NCBI GenBank assembly: GCA_016214905.1
Contig: JACRMQ010000007.1
Span: 1,129,695 to 1,193,694, forward strand
Source: Ignavibacteriales bacterium
GTDB taxonomy: Bacteria > Bacteroidota > Ignavibacteria > UBA10030 > SZUA-254
Reading direction: 5' to 3'
Length of the DNA stretch: 64,000 nt
The position numbers and the translations under genes are program-made. The notes under the pieces were generated by a model, which did no database searches, was not told the origin of the DNA, and worked only from the letters and a program-made list of their open reading frames with translations. Positions 8,224 to 17,534 of this stretch are shown in pieces; the first letter of the stretch is position 1; every line of letters starts with the position of its first letter.

Positions 8224-9350
8224 CTTTCAAACGAATCAAACCTGTTGTGAAAAAAGAGTTTTTGCAAATCCTTCGCGATAAAAGATCACTCTCTGTTCTG
8301 CTAGTTTTTCCGGCGCTGTTAATTATGGTCGTTGGATTCGCGCTCAATTTTGATGTCAAACATATTCCGATGGCAGTATTCGATCAGGATAAGAGTTCGC
8401 GGAGCAGGGAATTCATCAAAAATTTCTCGAATACGGAATATTTCGATGTGAAATATTACATTAGCGGTTACGATGAGGTTGATGAACTGTTGAATAACGA
8501 TAACGCCCGGATCGCAGTGGTTATTCCGCCTGATTTTTCAAAAGGTTTGTCTTTAGGCAGAGATGTAAGTATCCAGATTATTATTGACGGCTCGAATGCG
8601 AATACCGCTACAACGGCAATCGGTTACATGACTGTAATTGTGCAAACATATTCGCAGAAGATCGTTGAGCAAACATTTCAGCGTGTTGGTATGAAAATGT
8701 TTTTGCCCATCGATTTCAGACCCAAAATCTGGTATAATCCTGAGCTGAGTTCGGCAAAGTTCCTGATACCCGGACTTATCGGTTTCATTCTGATGATCAG
8801 CGCCGTGATCTCTACGTCGCTCTCGGTTGTTCGCGAGAAAGAACGCGGCACGATGGAACAGATGATGGTTTCTTCTCTCCATACAGTAGAAATAATTATT
8901 GGCAAAACACTCACATATCTGTTTATCGCGCTGCTCGCTTCGGTGTTCGTGCTCATCGTAGGATTTGTTCTCTTCGATGTTGCCGTTCGAGGCAGTATAT
9001 TATGGCTTTATGCAGGTATTTTTATTTTCCTGCTCGGAGGATTGGGACAAGGACTTTTAATATCTACCATCACCCATAATCAACAGGTTGCATTTATGAT
9101 GGCAGTGCTGTCATCTCTGCTCCCAACATTTTTATTGTCGGGATTCGTATTTCCCATCCGCAGTATGCCGGTATTTTTGCAGATCATTTCGAATGTAACT
9201 CCCGCAAAATTCTTTCTCGTAGTAGTGCGAAGCGTTATTGTGAAAGGTGTGGGAGTAACTGCATTCTGGGATCAACTGATATATATGATAATTTTCATGA
9301 TCATCATGATTACAATAAGTTCTGTGCGCCTGATGAAAAAAACCAACTAA
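8220..9350 (+). CDS. ABC-2 type permease (YbhS-like)
   Basis: 376 residues; its ATG overlaps the ATPase stop in an ATGA junction. Topology is that of ABC-2 exporters: one N-terminal helix (about 22-42), a large extracytoplasmic domain (about 43-178; VFDQDKSSRSREF, IDGSNANTA), then five or six helices to the C-terminus. The ABC-2 conserved segment VVREKERGTMEQMMVS before the helical block is clear. It pairs with the next permease, to which it is visibly homologous (both have IPPDFSKxx and DGSxAN motifs), indicating an ancestral duplication. Confidence 0.9.
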   Translation: MTFKRIKPVVKKEFLQILRDKRSLSVLLVFPALLIMVVGFALNFDVKHIPMAVFDQDKSSRSREFIKNFSNTEYFDVKYYISGYDEVDELLNNDNARIAVVIPPDFSKGLSLGRDVSIQIIIDGSNANTATTAIGYMTVIVQTYSQKIVEQTFQRVGMKMFLPIDFRPKIWYNPELSSAKFLIPGLIGFILMISAVISTSLSVVREKERGTMEQMMVSSLHTVEIIIGKTLTYLFIALLASVFVLIVGFVLFDVAVRGSILWLYAGIFIFLLGGLGQGLLISTITHNQQVAFMMAVLSSLLPTFLLSGFVFPIRSMPVFLQIISNVTPAKFFLVVVRSVIVKGVGVTAFWDQLIYMIIFMIIMITISSVRLMKKTN

Positions 9351-9351
9351 G

Positions 9352-10479
9352 ATGAAAACAATAATTCATATCATCAAAAAAGAATTTCTCCAGATCCGCC
9401 GCGATAAAAGGATGCTCGCGCTTTCAATTCTGGCGCCGGTTATTCAACTCGTGCTTTTAGGATATGCCGCGACAACCGATATCCGAGATATACCGATGGT
9501 TTTAGTGAATCAGGATAGATCGAGCGTAAGCCGCGAGTTCGTGAATCAGTTTGTGAATTCGGGTTATTTCGTAATCACGGAAAATGTAGATTCGCCGAAA
9601 GAGATCGATGAATTTATCGATAATGGTCATGTCTGGTTAGCGCTCATAATCCCGCCCGATTTTTCAAAAAACATCGAGAGCGGTAGAGCAGCAAGTGTGC
9701 AGTTGATTGCCGATGGAAGTGACGCGAACTCGGCTAACATAAGCATCGGTTACGCGTCTCAGATCATCGGCAGATATTCGCAGGGGATTATTCTCAATAG
9801 CTCGATGCGTGCTCAGATGCAGACAAAACCGGGCAAGGTGATACCCGAGGCGCGTGTTTGGTTTAATCCTGAGTTGAAAAGTAGAAACTTCATGATTCCC
9901 GGTGTTCTCGCCATGGTGCTGTTGATTATTACCATGACGTTGACATCGCTTGCTATTGTTAAGGAGAGGGAGAACGGCACATTTGAGCAACTGATTGTTA
10001 CACCGATTAAACCGTATCAATTGATACTCGGGAAATTGTTGCCGTTTGTAATAATCGGGGCAATTGATGTCGCGCTGGTTTTAGTGGTCGCGCGTTTTTG
10101 GTTCGCCGTTCCGTTCAGGGGATCTGTTCTGCTGATATTCGGACTGAGTGGATTGTTCGTGCTGACAACGTTAGGACTGGGTTTGTTCGTGTCGACAATT
10201 TCAAAAACTCAGCAGCAGGCGATGATGACGGCGCAGTTCTTTTTTTTCATGCCGTTCATATTCTTTTCCGGATTCACATTCCCGATCGAGAATATGCCGC
10301 AGATTATTCAATATATAACTTATATTATTCCACTTAAATATTATATCGTGATTGTAAGAGGAATATTTCTGAAAGGTGTGGGGATTGCCGAACTATGGAC
10401 GCAGGCATTGGCGCTTTTAGTGTTCGGCATTGTTATACTTACGTTGAGTGTGTTGAGATTCAGGAAGAGATTAGGTTAA
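9352..10479 (+). CDS. ABC-2 type permease (YbhR-like)
   Basis: 375 residues, starting one base after the stop of the preceding permease. Same layout: N-terminal helix, extracytoplasmic domain (VLVNQDRSSVSREF, IADGSDANSANISIGYA) and a C-terminal block of helices with the conserved IVKERENGTFEQLIVTP segment. Last gene of the operon, forming the membrane heterodimer with the upstream permease. The substrate cannot be deduced from sequence; YbhFSR-type exporters handle drugs, cations or hydrophobic compounds. Confidence 0.9.
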   Translation: MKTIIHIIKKEFLQIRRDKRMLALSILAPVIQLVLLGYAATTDIRDIPMVLVNQDRSSVSREFVNQFVNSGYFVITENVDSPKEIDEFIDNGHVWLALIIPPDFSKNIESGRAASVQLIADGSDANSANISIGYASQIIGRYSQGIILNSSMRAQMQTKPGKVIPEARVWFNPELKSRNFMIPGVLAMVLLIITMTLTSLAIVKERENGTFEQLIVTPIKPYQLILGKLLPFVIIGAIDVALVLVVARFWFAVPFRGSVLLIFGLSGLFVLTTLGLGLFVSTISKTQQQAMMTAQFFFFMPFIFFSGFTFPIENMPQIIQYITYIIPLKYYIVIVRGIFLKGVGIAELWTQALALLVFGIVILTLSVLRFRKRLG

Positions 10480-10510
10480 TCCCCATAGGGTTGATTAATA
10501 AGAAATAGTG

Positions 10511-10541
10511 CGTCACGCTTCGACTAGCGCTCAGCGTGACG
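10511..10541. repeat. Inverted repeat (CGTCACGC...GCGTGACG), REP-like or weak terminator
   Basis: An 8-bp perfect stem with a 15-base loop lies 32 bp after the last permease stop and is followed by GATTTT. It could end the ABC operon transcript. The loop TTCGACTAGCGCTCA resembles the TCGAC/GCGCT palindromic repeats scattered in many FCB genomes, so a REP-like origin is equally possible. Confidence 0.5.
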
Positions 10542-10687
10542 ATTTTGCTTAAGGACTGTATTCTTTGGTCAGCCCCAATATAGTTCGCTGAGTATTAAAA
10601 GTTGGAGGAAGAAAAAATCGGGGTTGGAAACACGAAGAATTCCATCAAATGCTGAAACAAATGTAAAATCAATATCTGTTATGAAAT

Positions 10688-10720
10688 AAAAAAGGGTGAA
10701 TCGATTGACTCACCCTTTTT
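10688..10720 (-). terminator. Intrinsic terminator (possibly bidirectional) after the SdrD-like gene
   Basis: AAAAAGGGTGA and TCACCCTTTTT flank a short loop. On the minus strand it lies about 20 bp beyond the stop of the 1143-residue protein and ends in a T run. The symmetric A/T flanks would also stop plus-strand transcripts from the ABC operon. Confidence 0.75.
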
Positions 10721-10739
10721 GTTGGAACTGTTGGTGATA

Positions 10740-13700
10740 CTATTTTATAAGTATCATCTTCTTAGTGCTGACATATTTCTCTCCACCTTGAGTTTCATCA
10801 TCGCCTATTGTTTCTGCGACGATGCGATAGTAGTAAACACCCGAGGCGAGGTTTGCTGCTGTTGCAGATAGTTCAATTTCCTGACTGCCGAAATCCATAT
10901 CCTGTCTATCCAATAACGTTGCTACTTCTTGTCCGATTGAATTGTAGATTTTCAATGTTACAAAGCTCTCGTATGGTAAGTAGAATTCTATCATTGTAGA
11001 TGGATTGAACGGATTCGGATAATTTTGTGAAAGTTCGAATCGTTCCGGTATTGCCTCGGGTATCGGTTTGAACACGAACGATCCCATCTCGATGAACGAG
11101 CTATCGAGATGCAGGTACGGCACTTCGCTGAGCGGCTTTACCGGTTTGAAGCGTAAACCACCCGCGAATTGGAACGTATCGATCGGTCCGGAGAAAGCTG
11201 AATCAATCTTTCTTACGGTGTTGAACATTTCCATGAACGTTGTAGTGCCGGGATAAGTGCAAACATGATTAGTGTCGTGGTATAACGACATCATACTATC
11301 TAACCGTGCTGCAATCTGGCTGATCTTTAATCCGTTCAAAGGATTTGTGCCGCCTTCGTCAAATATTAAATTACCGAAACCTCCCGGAAGGATACCGTAA
11401 TCACTTCCGTTTATGTTGGCTTGCAGGGCAATTCCTTCAGCGAACAGTTTGTTATTGTGTTTTGTTGGGGGTAAATATTTTTGCTGTTTCTTAATCGGTT
11501 TCGGTTTTATACCGCTCCAAGCGCCAAGGCAACCCGGATCGCCGGTGTGCATTCCGTGTTTATCTTTCAGAGATTTCAGAACATCTTTATATGTTGGATG
11601 TAAGACTGAGTGTGCTCCGCCAAGTCCAACTTTCAAACCAGTACCCGCGCCTGCTGATAATAAGTTGATTGCATTAGGCATTGGTAAAAGAAGATCCATC
11701 CGGACAATAATATCATAGGTTGGTGTTAAAGGAGCACCCGGAAGAATTCCTTTGCTTCTAACACCATTATATTCGATCCAGATGTACTTCATCGTGACCG
11801 GTTTACCGACTTTTCCTATTCCTGTGATAGTAAGAGTTGTAGGTTCAGGACCACATAAATTTTCGCGATATTGGCCTGCGGGGATGCGCAGTAAAACTTC
11901 TTGCATGTTTTCCCAAGTAGCAATATTCGGGTAGTCACCGATTAGCCCGTTTTCGCATCTTCTACCGTCTATTTTACCCGAAGTTGGCATAGAAAATTTT
12001 AAGCGAAGATTGACTGTGTCATCCTTTACATCCTCCAGTAGATCCCAACCGGCCCACCAAATTTCATACTGAAAAGAAACGCCAATAGGTTTCTGAGTAA
12101 TTGGTTTTGGCTTACCTTTTAAGTCGATAGCATTTGCCAAGCTTTCGGGTAAAAATGTTCTGAAAGCGAGACTGAAACTGCTATCAAGCGTATTACCGAA
12201 ATCAATTCCCGTCATGTTGAATTCCGGGTCTAAATTTACAAAGTGCGGTTTCAGGTTTGCCGGATGTGTTTGCCGCCAGTTTGGTTTAAAGACTTCGCTC
12301 ACTCTGTAATTGCCGGGCCAGAGAGTTGTGAAGATGTAATTACCATCCTGATCAGTAAGAGCTTCGCGCGAAACAGTTTTACCGTAGGCGCTTGTCCCGC
12401 TAAGCATAATTGTCCAACTGCCTAAACCGTTTTCACCCTGATCCTTGGCACCGTTACCATCGAGGTCGTTGAATTTCATTCCGCCCAGAGAGCTGTAATC
12501 TATTTCGTAATTACCGAAATCGATCGTATCGAATACTCCGGCTGGAGTTAAATCGATAACGTATTCCGATAGTGGATAAGATTGCCACCATCCCTCGGGT
12601 GGTAGCTCGACTACTTTATAAGTATCAGCTTCGAGACTTAAAAATTGATAGTAACCGCTGCTGTCGGTTATTCTTTGTTTGTGAAGGTTATAGTTAGTGC
12701 CGTTTCCTTTGCGGAACAATTTTATTAAAACGCCTGATAAATTTTCTTCACCCTGATCCCATGCATGATTACGATTTCTATCGGCGAATTTCAACCCCAT
12801 TATACCGTTGGTTGTAGGTGACCAGTAATTGCTGAAGTCGAGGTTCACCAGATGTGTATTCAAATCGGGGATATCCACTGTGTAATATTCTGAACTCGGC
12901 AATTTTTGTACCCAACCTTGCTTCTCTATTTCTTTAACAAAGTATTTGCCGGGTTGGAGAATGTACAGTTTATATTGACCCAACGAATCTGTTCTGTCGT
13001 AATCTACTTGATTGCCAAGCGTATCTGTTAAAATAATTTTCCAGAAGGGTAATACAGTATCTGCTCCGTCGAACGAACCGTTTTGATCTATATCGTGATA
13101 CATCATACCGCTTATCGAACTTGCCTCTGTCCAGTTCCCGAATCGGATACTGTCAACAAGCGTATCGGGGGTTGCAAGGTCGATAACCCACTGTCCACCG
13201 GGGGGACCTGTCTGTGTCCATCCGGCTTGATTTTGTTCTGTTACCGTATAAGTTCCAAGCGGAACGGGCAGCCAATATTTTCCCCAGTAATTAGTGCGGG
13301 TTGTTAATGATATCTGACTGCTGGTGGCAGTGATTAACCATTCTTTCAGGCCATGCTCGTTATACTCTTTAAGTCCATTCTGATTTTCGTCGAAATATTT
13401 CTTTCCGGTTATCATACCGCTCTGGTCGAAGATGATAACATCATCAACATACCATCCGGGGAATTCATTGTAAAGATTATCACCTGTATCAAAATAAAAT
13501 CTTAAATTTATTACTGACCCTGCATAGGCAGATAGATCGAGGTTTGAAATCATCCAACCTTCAGTATTGCCGGATGGCGCGGTTCCGTAGCCACCGCGCA
13601 GATGCGTCCAGCTTGCACCGCCATCAACACTAACATCGACCATGCAATAATCCCAGCCGCGTTCTGTTACAAAACTTTCGGTGAATAATAGTTGGACAGG

Positions 13701-14171
13701 TGCTATTGCGCTAACAAGATTAATTGGGGGAGAGATCAGCGCGTTATTAATCCGTTCTCCATTCAAATAATTTCCTTGCTGTTCAATACCATCCCACCAG
13801 CTTGTGGGTTTAGAGGAAGCGTTACTTACGGTTTGATGCCAGAGATCGGTGCCGGAGTATGAAACTGAAGTCCATCCGTTTAAACCGCTTTCCATGTTAT
13901 CATAAAAGTGAATTGTGGAACCTGTTTTAACCGATTGATTTATTCTGATAGATGCTTCGGTTTTAACGGAGGACGTGGAACGATCGCTGTTTTTCAGTTG
14001 CTTCGTTTCAAGAATTTTGTGATAGTCGCGCATTTGCTGTGCGGCGTTCATTGCGCGCTCGCGTGGAGATTGTTTAACCTGTTGATCGCCGGCGAATAAC
14101 AAAGTATTACTGATTAAACAAAAAATAATTGCAAATGTGAGAGGGAAAAAAATGGTTTTGAGTGATTTCAT
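10740..14171 (-). CDS. Large secreted multidomain protein with four SdrD-B-like repeats and T9SS sorting domain
   Basis: 1143 residues. A Sec signal peptide (about 1-27) is followed by a jelly-roll/MAM-like domain (about 90-250; FYDNMESGLNGW, WYVDDVIIFD). Four SdrD-B/CnaB-like beta domains follow at about 250-660, each opening with a D-x-N-x-N-G-type calcium motif (FDENQNGLKE, HDIDQNGSFD, ADRNRNHAWD, NDLDGNGAKD) and closing with an IDFGN/IRFGN strand. Residues about 660-1050 form a region I do not recognise, with a likely extended domain around GLIGDYPNIATWENMQEVLL. The last 90 residues (YPNPFNPSTMIEFYLP to TKKMILIK) are a T9SS type A signal. Probably a cell-surface structural or adhesive protein; no catalytic motif is visible in the recognised parts. 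Confidence 0.88.
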   Translation of the reverse strand: MKSLKTIFFPLTFAIIFCLISNTLLFAGDQQVKQSPRERAMNAAQQMRDYHKILETKQLKNSDRSTSSVKTEASIRINQSVKTGSTIHFYDNMESGLNGWTSVSYSGTDLWHQTVSNASSKPTSWWDGIEQQGNYLNGERINNALISPPINLVSAIAPVQLLFTESFVTERGWDYCMVDVSVDGGASWTHLRGGYGTAPSGNTEGWMISNLDLSAYAGSVINLRFYFDTGDNLYNEFPGWYVDDVIIFDQSGMITGKKYFDENQNGLKEYNEHGLKEWLITATSSQISLTTRTNYWGKYWLPVPLGTYTVTEQNQAGWTQTGPPGGQWVIDLATPDTLVDSIRFGNWTEASSISGMMYHDIDQNGSFDGADTVLPFWKIILTDTLGNQVDYDRTDSLGQYKLYILQPGKYFVKEIEKQGWVQKLPSSEYYTVDIPDLNTHLVNLDFSNYWSPTTNGIMGLKFADRNRNHAWDQGEENLSGVLIKLFRKGNGTNYNLHKQRITDSSGYYQFLSLEADTYKVVELPPEGWWQSYPLSEYVIDLTPAGVFDTIDFGNYEIDYSSLGGMKFNDLDGNGAKDQGENGLGSWTIMLSGTSAYGKTVSREALTDQDGNYIFTTLWPGNYRVSEVFKPNWRQTHPANLKPHFVNLDPEFNMTGIDFGNTLDSSFSLAFRTFLPESLANAIDLKGKPKPITQKPIGVSFQYEIWWAGWDLLEDVKDDTVNLRLKFSMPTSGKIDGRRCENGLIGDYPNIATWENMQEVLLRIPAGQYRENLCGPEPTTLTITGIGKVGKPVTMKYIWIEYNGVRSKGILPGAPLTPTYDIIVRMDLLLPMPNAINLLSAGAGTGLKVGLGGAHSVLHPTYKDVLKSLKDKHGMHTGDPGCLGAWSGIKPKPIKKQQKYLPPTKHNNKLFAEGIALQANINGSDYGILPGGFGNLIFDEGGTNPLNGLKISQIAARLDSMMSLYHDTNHVCTYPGTTTFMEMFNTVRKIDSAFSGPIDTFQFAGGLRFKPVKPLSEVPYLHLDSSFIEMGSFVFKPIPEAIPERFELSQNYPNPFNPSTMIEFYLPYESFVTLKIYNSIGQEVATLLDRQDMDFGSQEIELSATAANLASGVYYYRIVAETIGDDETQGGEKYVSTKKMILIK

Positions 14172-14524
14172 AAGAACCTCATTCTGTGGATGAAGAGTGT
14201 GAATGACAATAGCCCTTTGCTTTGTGGGTCTTGAGAGAAAATGCTTAATGTATTGTAACGATTCTGTAAGCTAAAGTCAAGAAAAAAAAATTAAAAAATT
14301 GAATAATATTGATGTTTTTAAACTGATTTCAACAATTTTACTCAATTTATCCAAACAACTTAATAATCGAAAACCAATTCACTTAGCCGGATTTGGAGAA
14401 TCTCATTATTCGATTTCGGGATTTAATAAGTAAATTAGCTTTTTCGACGATGAAAGTGAAGAGTCCAAATAAAAAAGCCGGCGTAGTCATAGTATGCCGG
14501 CTTTTAATATATCTATCTTTTTGT
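14172..14524. other. Intergenic stretch between two minus-strand genes
   Basis: About 350 bp, AT-rich, with A/T runs near 14280-14300. The only clear element is the S46 terminator at 14473-14505. It must also contain the promoter of the SdrD-like gene, but I could not single out a convincing one. Confidence 0.5.
14473..14505 (-). terminator. Intrinsic terminator of the S46 peptidase gene
   Basis: AAAAGCCGGC (14473-14482) pairs with GCCGGCTTTT (14496-14505) around a 13-base interior. On the minus strand it follows the peptidase stop by about 20 bp and ends in a T run. Confidence 0.8.
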
Positions 14525-16684
14525 TTACTTAATCAACAACTCATCCATAATATTTTTCGCGTTCGAAAATTTATCGATGATGAAAAGTATATAACGCGCA
14601 TCCACGCTAATCGTCCGGTTTATCTGATCCTGAAAATAATAATCTCCTACAACCGATTCCCAGTTACCGTCGAATGCGAGGCCGATTAGTTCACCTTTTC
14701 CGTTTATCACCGGACTACCCGAGTTTCCACCTGTAATGTCGAGATCAGCGATGAATGCAACCGGAACATCGTTTATACGAGGATCGGCATATTTTCCGAA
14801 ATCACGTTTTTCCCAAAGTTGGCGTAGCTTCGGCGAAACTATAAACGGATCGACGCCGGTTTCTTTTTCGATTACACCGCCGAGCGATGTTACATAATCG
14901 TAATGTACTGCATCGCGTGGTTTAAACGACTTTACAACACCGTATGTCATCCGGATTGTCCGGTTCGCGTCGGGATACATGTCGGGTCCTTTCCAAGAGC
15001 TATACGCTTCCAACAATTTTGTTCGGAGGATTGTTATCTTGGCAGTGAAGTCAGCGTTTTTTTTCTGGATTTGCGAGTTGTTTTTATCGATTGCCAGGGC
15101 AAATTCCACAAATGGATCGTCGAGTATTTTTGATTCGGATTTTTCAGTCATTTTCAGGCAATCTTCTTTGTTTGCAAGTTTTGTATCGTCATACAAATCA
15201 TCGACGAATTCCTGAACCTCTTTTATCCGTTTCTCTCCGGTTTTACTACCGACGATTTTTTGAATAGCTTCGATTTGTTGACTCTCCGGAAGTTCGGCAG
15301 CTTTCAAAATCATCGAAGAAAGAAGTTGTTTATCCAACGTGAGATTTAAATTCTTAAACGTGTTGTTGATTGCGTCTTTAAGGTCGCTGAGATTTTGTTC
15401 CGGTGTCCGCACTTCGCGCGTCGGGGTTTCCGGCGGCTTCAAATAGGTTCTGAATCTGTTCGCGATGGATAAGACATCAGAACATTGGAGAAGCTGCCCG
15501 AGCATAATTTGTTTTTTATTGAATGTTGCTAATGTTTCATACAACGATCTAATATCCGAAATGATGGAGCCGTACTTCTTCTGCAAGTCGGGATTTGTGG
15601 CGAGAAATTGTGCGAATATTTCTTCATTTGCATTACGGAGGGTTAGGAGATCTGCACGGCGCATCCCTTCGAGTGTTCCTAAAAATTTCTTATAAGGATT
15701 TGCCAGACCGCGCCATTTACTGGAGTATTTAATCTCGGTTGCACGGTCATTTTTACCTGCCGTCTCGATGATATCCATCCGCGTCTTGTAAAGATCGATT
15801 GTCATCGGGAGCGATTCTTCTTTTGCCAATTTAATTTCCGGGGTTGTACGATAACGGTACGTTGTACCCGGGAAACCGAGGATCATGGCGAAATCATCTT
15901 CCTTGAATCCTTGTGTCGAAATTGGGAGGAATACTTTCGGTTTGCACGGAACATTTTCTTTTGCGTACTTCGAATGTTTACCGTCCGGACCTATGTATGC
16001 GCGCATTAAAGAGAAGTCACCGGTGTGCCGGGGCCACATCCAGTTGTCCACCTCACCGCCGTAATTGCCGATGGATGTCGGAGGTGCATAGACGAGACGT
16101 ACATCGCGGAACACTTCGAATGTGAAAAGAAAATATTTCATGCCGCCGAAAAATTCCGAAACGCGGCACTCGTTCTCGCTGTCACCTTTTTCTTTCTTCT
16201 CAATTTCATTCATCTTGGTACGGATTGCTTTACTCCGTGCGTCCGGTGCCATCGTGTCGCTGACAGCGCTCAATACATCCGCGGTGACATCTTTCTGGTT
16301 AAGGACGATTCGTGCCTGGTACGACGGAATCGGAATTTCATCCGCTTTTGATGCTGCGAGGAAACCGTCTTTCAATCGATCTTCTTCTACCGAACTGACA
16401 GATTGGATTGCACCGTAGGCGACGTGATGATTTGTGAGTAAAAGTCCGTCGCCGGAGATGAACGAACTTGTTCCACCTCCGAGTAAAACAATTGCATCTT
16501 TGAGGCTTGTGCTGGTGGTGCTGTACACTTGTTCCGGTGTAAGCTCCATACCGTGTTTCTGCATTTCCGTAAACGGCAATTTGCTGATTTGTTGAAGCAT
16601 CCACATCCCTTCATCGGGGAAGGTAAAAGCAGATAGCATTAAGAATATTAGTGCAACGCTAGTCATGATGATGCTGCGTTTCAT
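14525..16684 (-). CDS. S46-family dipeptidyl peptidase, DPP7-type by the specificity residue
   Basis: 719 residues, usual length for S46. N-terminal signal peptide (about 1-22), mature region starting PDEGMWML as in DPP7/DPP11. Chymotrypsin-like triad: His87 in LLTNHHVAYG, Asp223 in RHTGDFSLMRAY, Ser655 in TGGNSGSPVING. The residue 18 after the serine, which is Gly in DPP7 (hydrophobic P1) and Arg in DPP11 (acidic P1), is Gly673 here (LAFDGNWE), so I infer cleavage of dipeptides with hydrophobic or broad P1. These enzymes act in the periplasm to feed dipeptides into amino-acid metabolism. It has no T9SS tail, consistent with a periplasmic place. Transcribed alone, with its own terminator. Confidence 0.93.
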   Translation of the reverse strand: MKRSIIMTSVALIFLMLSAFTFPDEGMWMLQQISKLPFTEMQKHGMELTPEQVYSTTSTSLKDAIVLLGGGTSSFISGDGLLLTNHHVAYGAIQSVSSVEEDRLKDGFLAASKADEIPIPSYQARIVLNQKDVTADVLSAVSDTMAPDARSKAIRTKMNEIEKKEKGDSENECRVSEFFGGMKYFLFTFEVFRDVRLVYAPPTSIGNYGGEVDNWMWPRHTGDFSLMRAYIGPDGKHSKYAKENVPCKPKVFLPISTQGFKEDDFAMILGFPGTTYRYRTTPEIKLAKEESLPMTIDLYKTRMDIIETAGKNDRATEIKYSSKWRGLANPYKKFLGTLEGMRRADLLTLRNANEEIFAQFLATNPDLQKKYGSIISDIRSLYETLATFNKKQIMLGQLLQCSDVLSIANRFRTYLKPPETPTREVRTPEQNLSDLKDAINNTFKNLNLTLDKQLLSSMILKAAELPESQQIEAIQKIVGSKTGEKRIKEVQEFVDDLYDDTKLANKEDCLKMTEKSESKILDDPFVEFALAIDKNNSQIQKKNADFTAKITILRTKLLEAYSSWKGPDMYPDANRTIRMTYGVVKSFKPRDAVHYDYVTSLGGVIEKETGVDPFIVSPKLRQLWEKRDFGKYADPRINDVPVAFIADLDITGGNSGSPVINGKGELIGLAFDGNWESVVGDYYFQDQINRTISVDARYILFIIDKFSNAKNIMDELLIK

Positions 16685-16773
16685 AACGTCTCCTTTAATG
16701 AATTTTAAAATCGTACGATAAAATATTTTTATAATTGATTAGTGGAAATTGGGTTTAGATAAAAACAATAAGA

Positions 16774-17361
16774 TTATTTCACACGATGCAGTTCACCCGG
16801 TTTCGGGAATGCTTTTGTGTTATTGGCGTACTTGATTACCAATTGCTGGAGCTCTTTAGTTGATGCGGTAAGTATTAACTGATCGTTCAACCGTGCATGT
16901 TTGATTCTGTAAGCGTTTTTGTCGATCATCTTTGCAAGCCAGTCATTATCGAGCATAGATAATTTTAAAGTGTCGTTGGTAAGCCAAACGCGTGAGATTG
17001 TGTGAACAGGCAGCAGATGGAAATCATAGAAATCGTTTTTAACTTTTGTGTCCGGTTTTCCGGGAAAAATATCAAGGAAGATATATTTGCCGAGTTTTCC
17101 GAGTTGAGCGATAAATCGTACGGTATCACCGGGAACTTTGTCATCGGGTGCATTATGCTCTGTCGCAAAATGGATTAGAGTATAATTCTTGTCGTTCGAT
17201 TTCTCAAATATCCATGTACTCTTTCCGTCTTTTTCTCTCCAAGTCCCGAGAAGTTCATTATTGAATATCAAATCTTCTTCCATGAACAAGGGATAAAGTG
17301 AACGAACACAGCCAATCAAGGTCAGTACGATGAACGCAACGGTAAATAAAATCTTTTTCAT
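16774..17361 (-). CDS. Lipoprotein of unknown function
   Basis: 195 residues with a signal-II sequence ending in LTLIGC (Cys18). The mature part looks beta-rich (LLGTWREKDGKSTWIFEKS; TVRFIAQLGKLGKYIFLDI) and may be a lipocalin-like or DUF-type barrel; I do not recognise the family. Same strand as the S46 peptidase with an 89-bp gap, so they might be cotranscribed. ATG start preceded by AG-rich bases. Confidence 0.75.
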   Translation of the reverse strand: MKKILFTVAFIVLTLIGCVRSLYPLFMEEDLIFNNELLGTWREKDGKSTWIFEKSNDKNYTLIHFATEHNAPDDKVPGDTVRFIAQLGKLGKYIFLDIFPGKPDTKVKNDFYDFHLLPVHTISRVWLTNDTLKLSMLDNDWLAKMIDKNAYRIKHARLNDQLILTASTKELQQLVIKYANNTKAFPKPGELHRVK

Positions 17362-17534
17362 AAGAGAATCCGGGCAGCTTCAGAATAAGTGAAATACTTA
17401 ACTTTGAAAATATACCGCACTTTTATCAGAATGTCAATTATTTTATCAAAATTTTGGAACTACGCACAATTATTGGTATATTTTCACTAATTAATCCCGC
17501 TTCAATATTGCGGGATTGTTCATATTTGCCCCTT

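Noticed and set aside
9664..10020. Antisense frame of 118 codons in the ABC permease gene
   Set aside because: Shadow frame with no domain and no start signal; the sense permease is unambiguous.
14280..14300. A/T runs considered as an origin or attachment site
   Set aside because: Only simple AT richness; no DnaA boxes or direct repeats flank it.
17454..17534. Upstream ATG of lepA
   Set aside because: It adds 27 residues absent from the family; the ATG at 17535 gives the standard 599-residue LepA.
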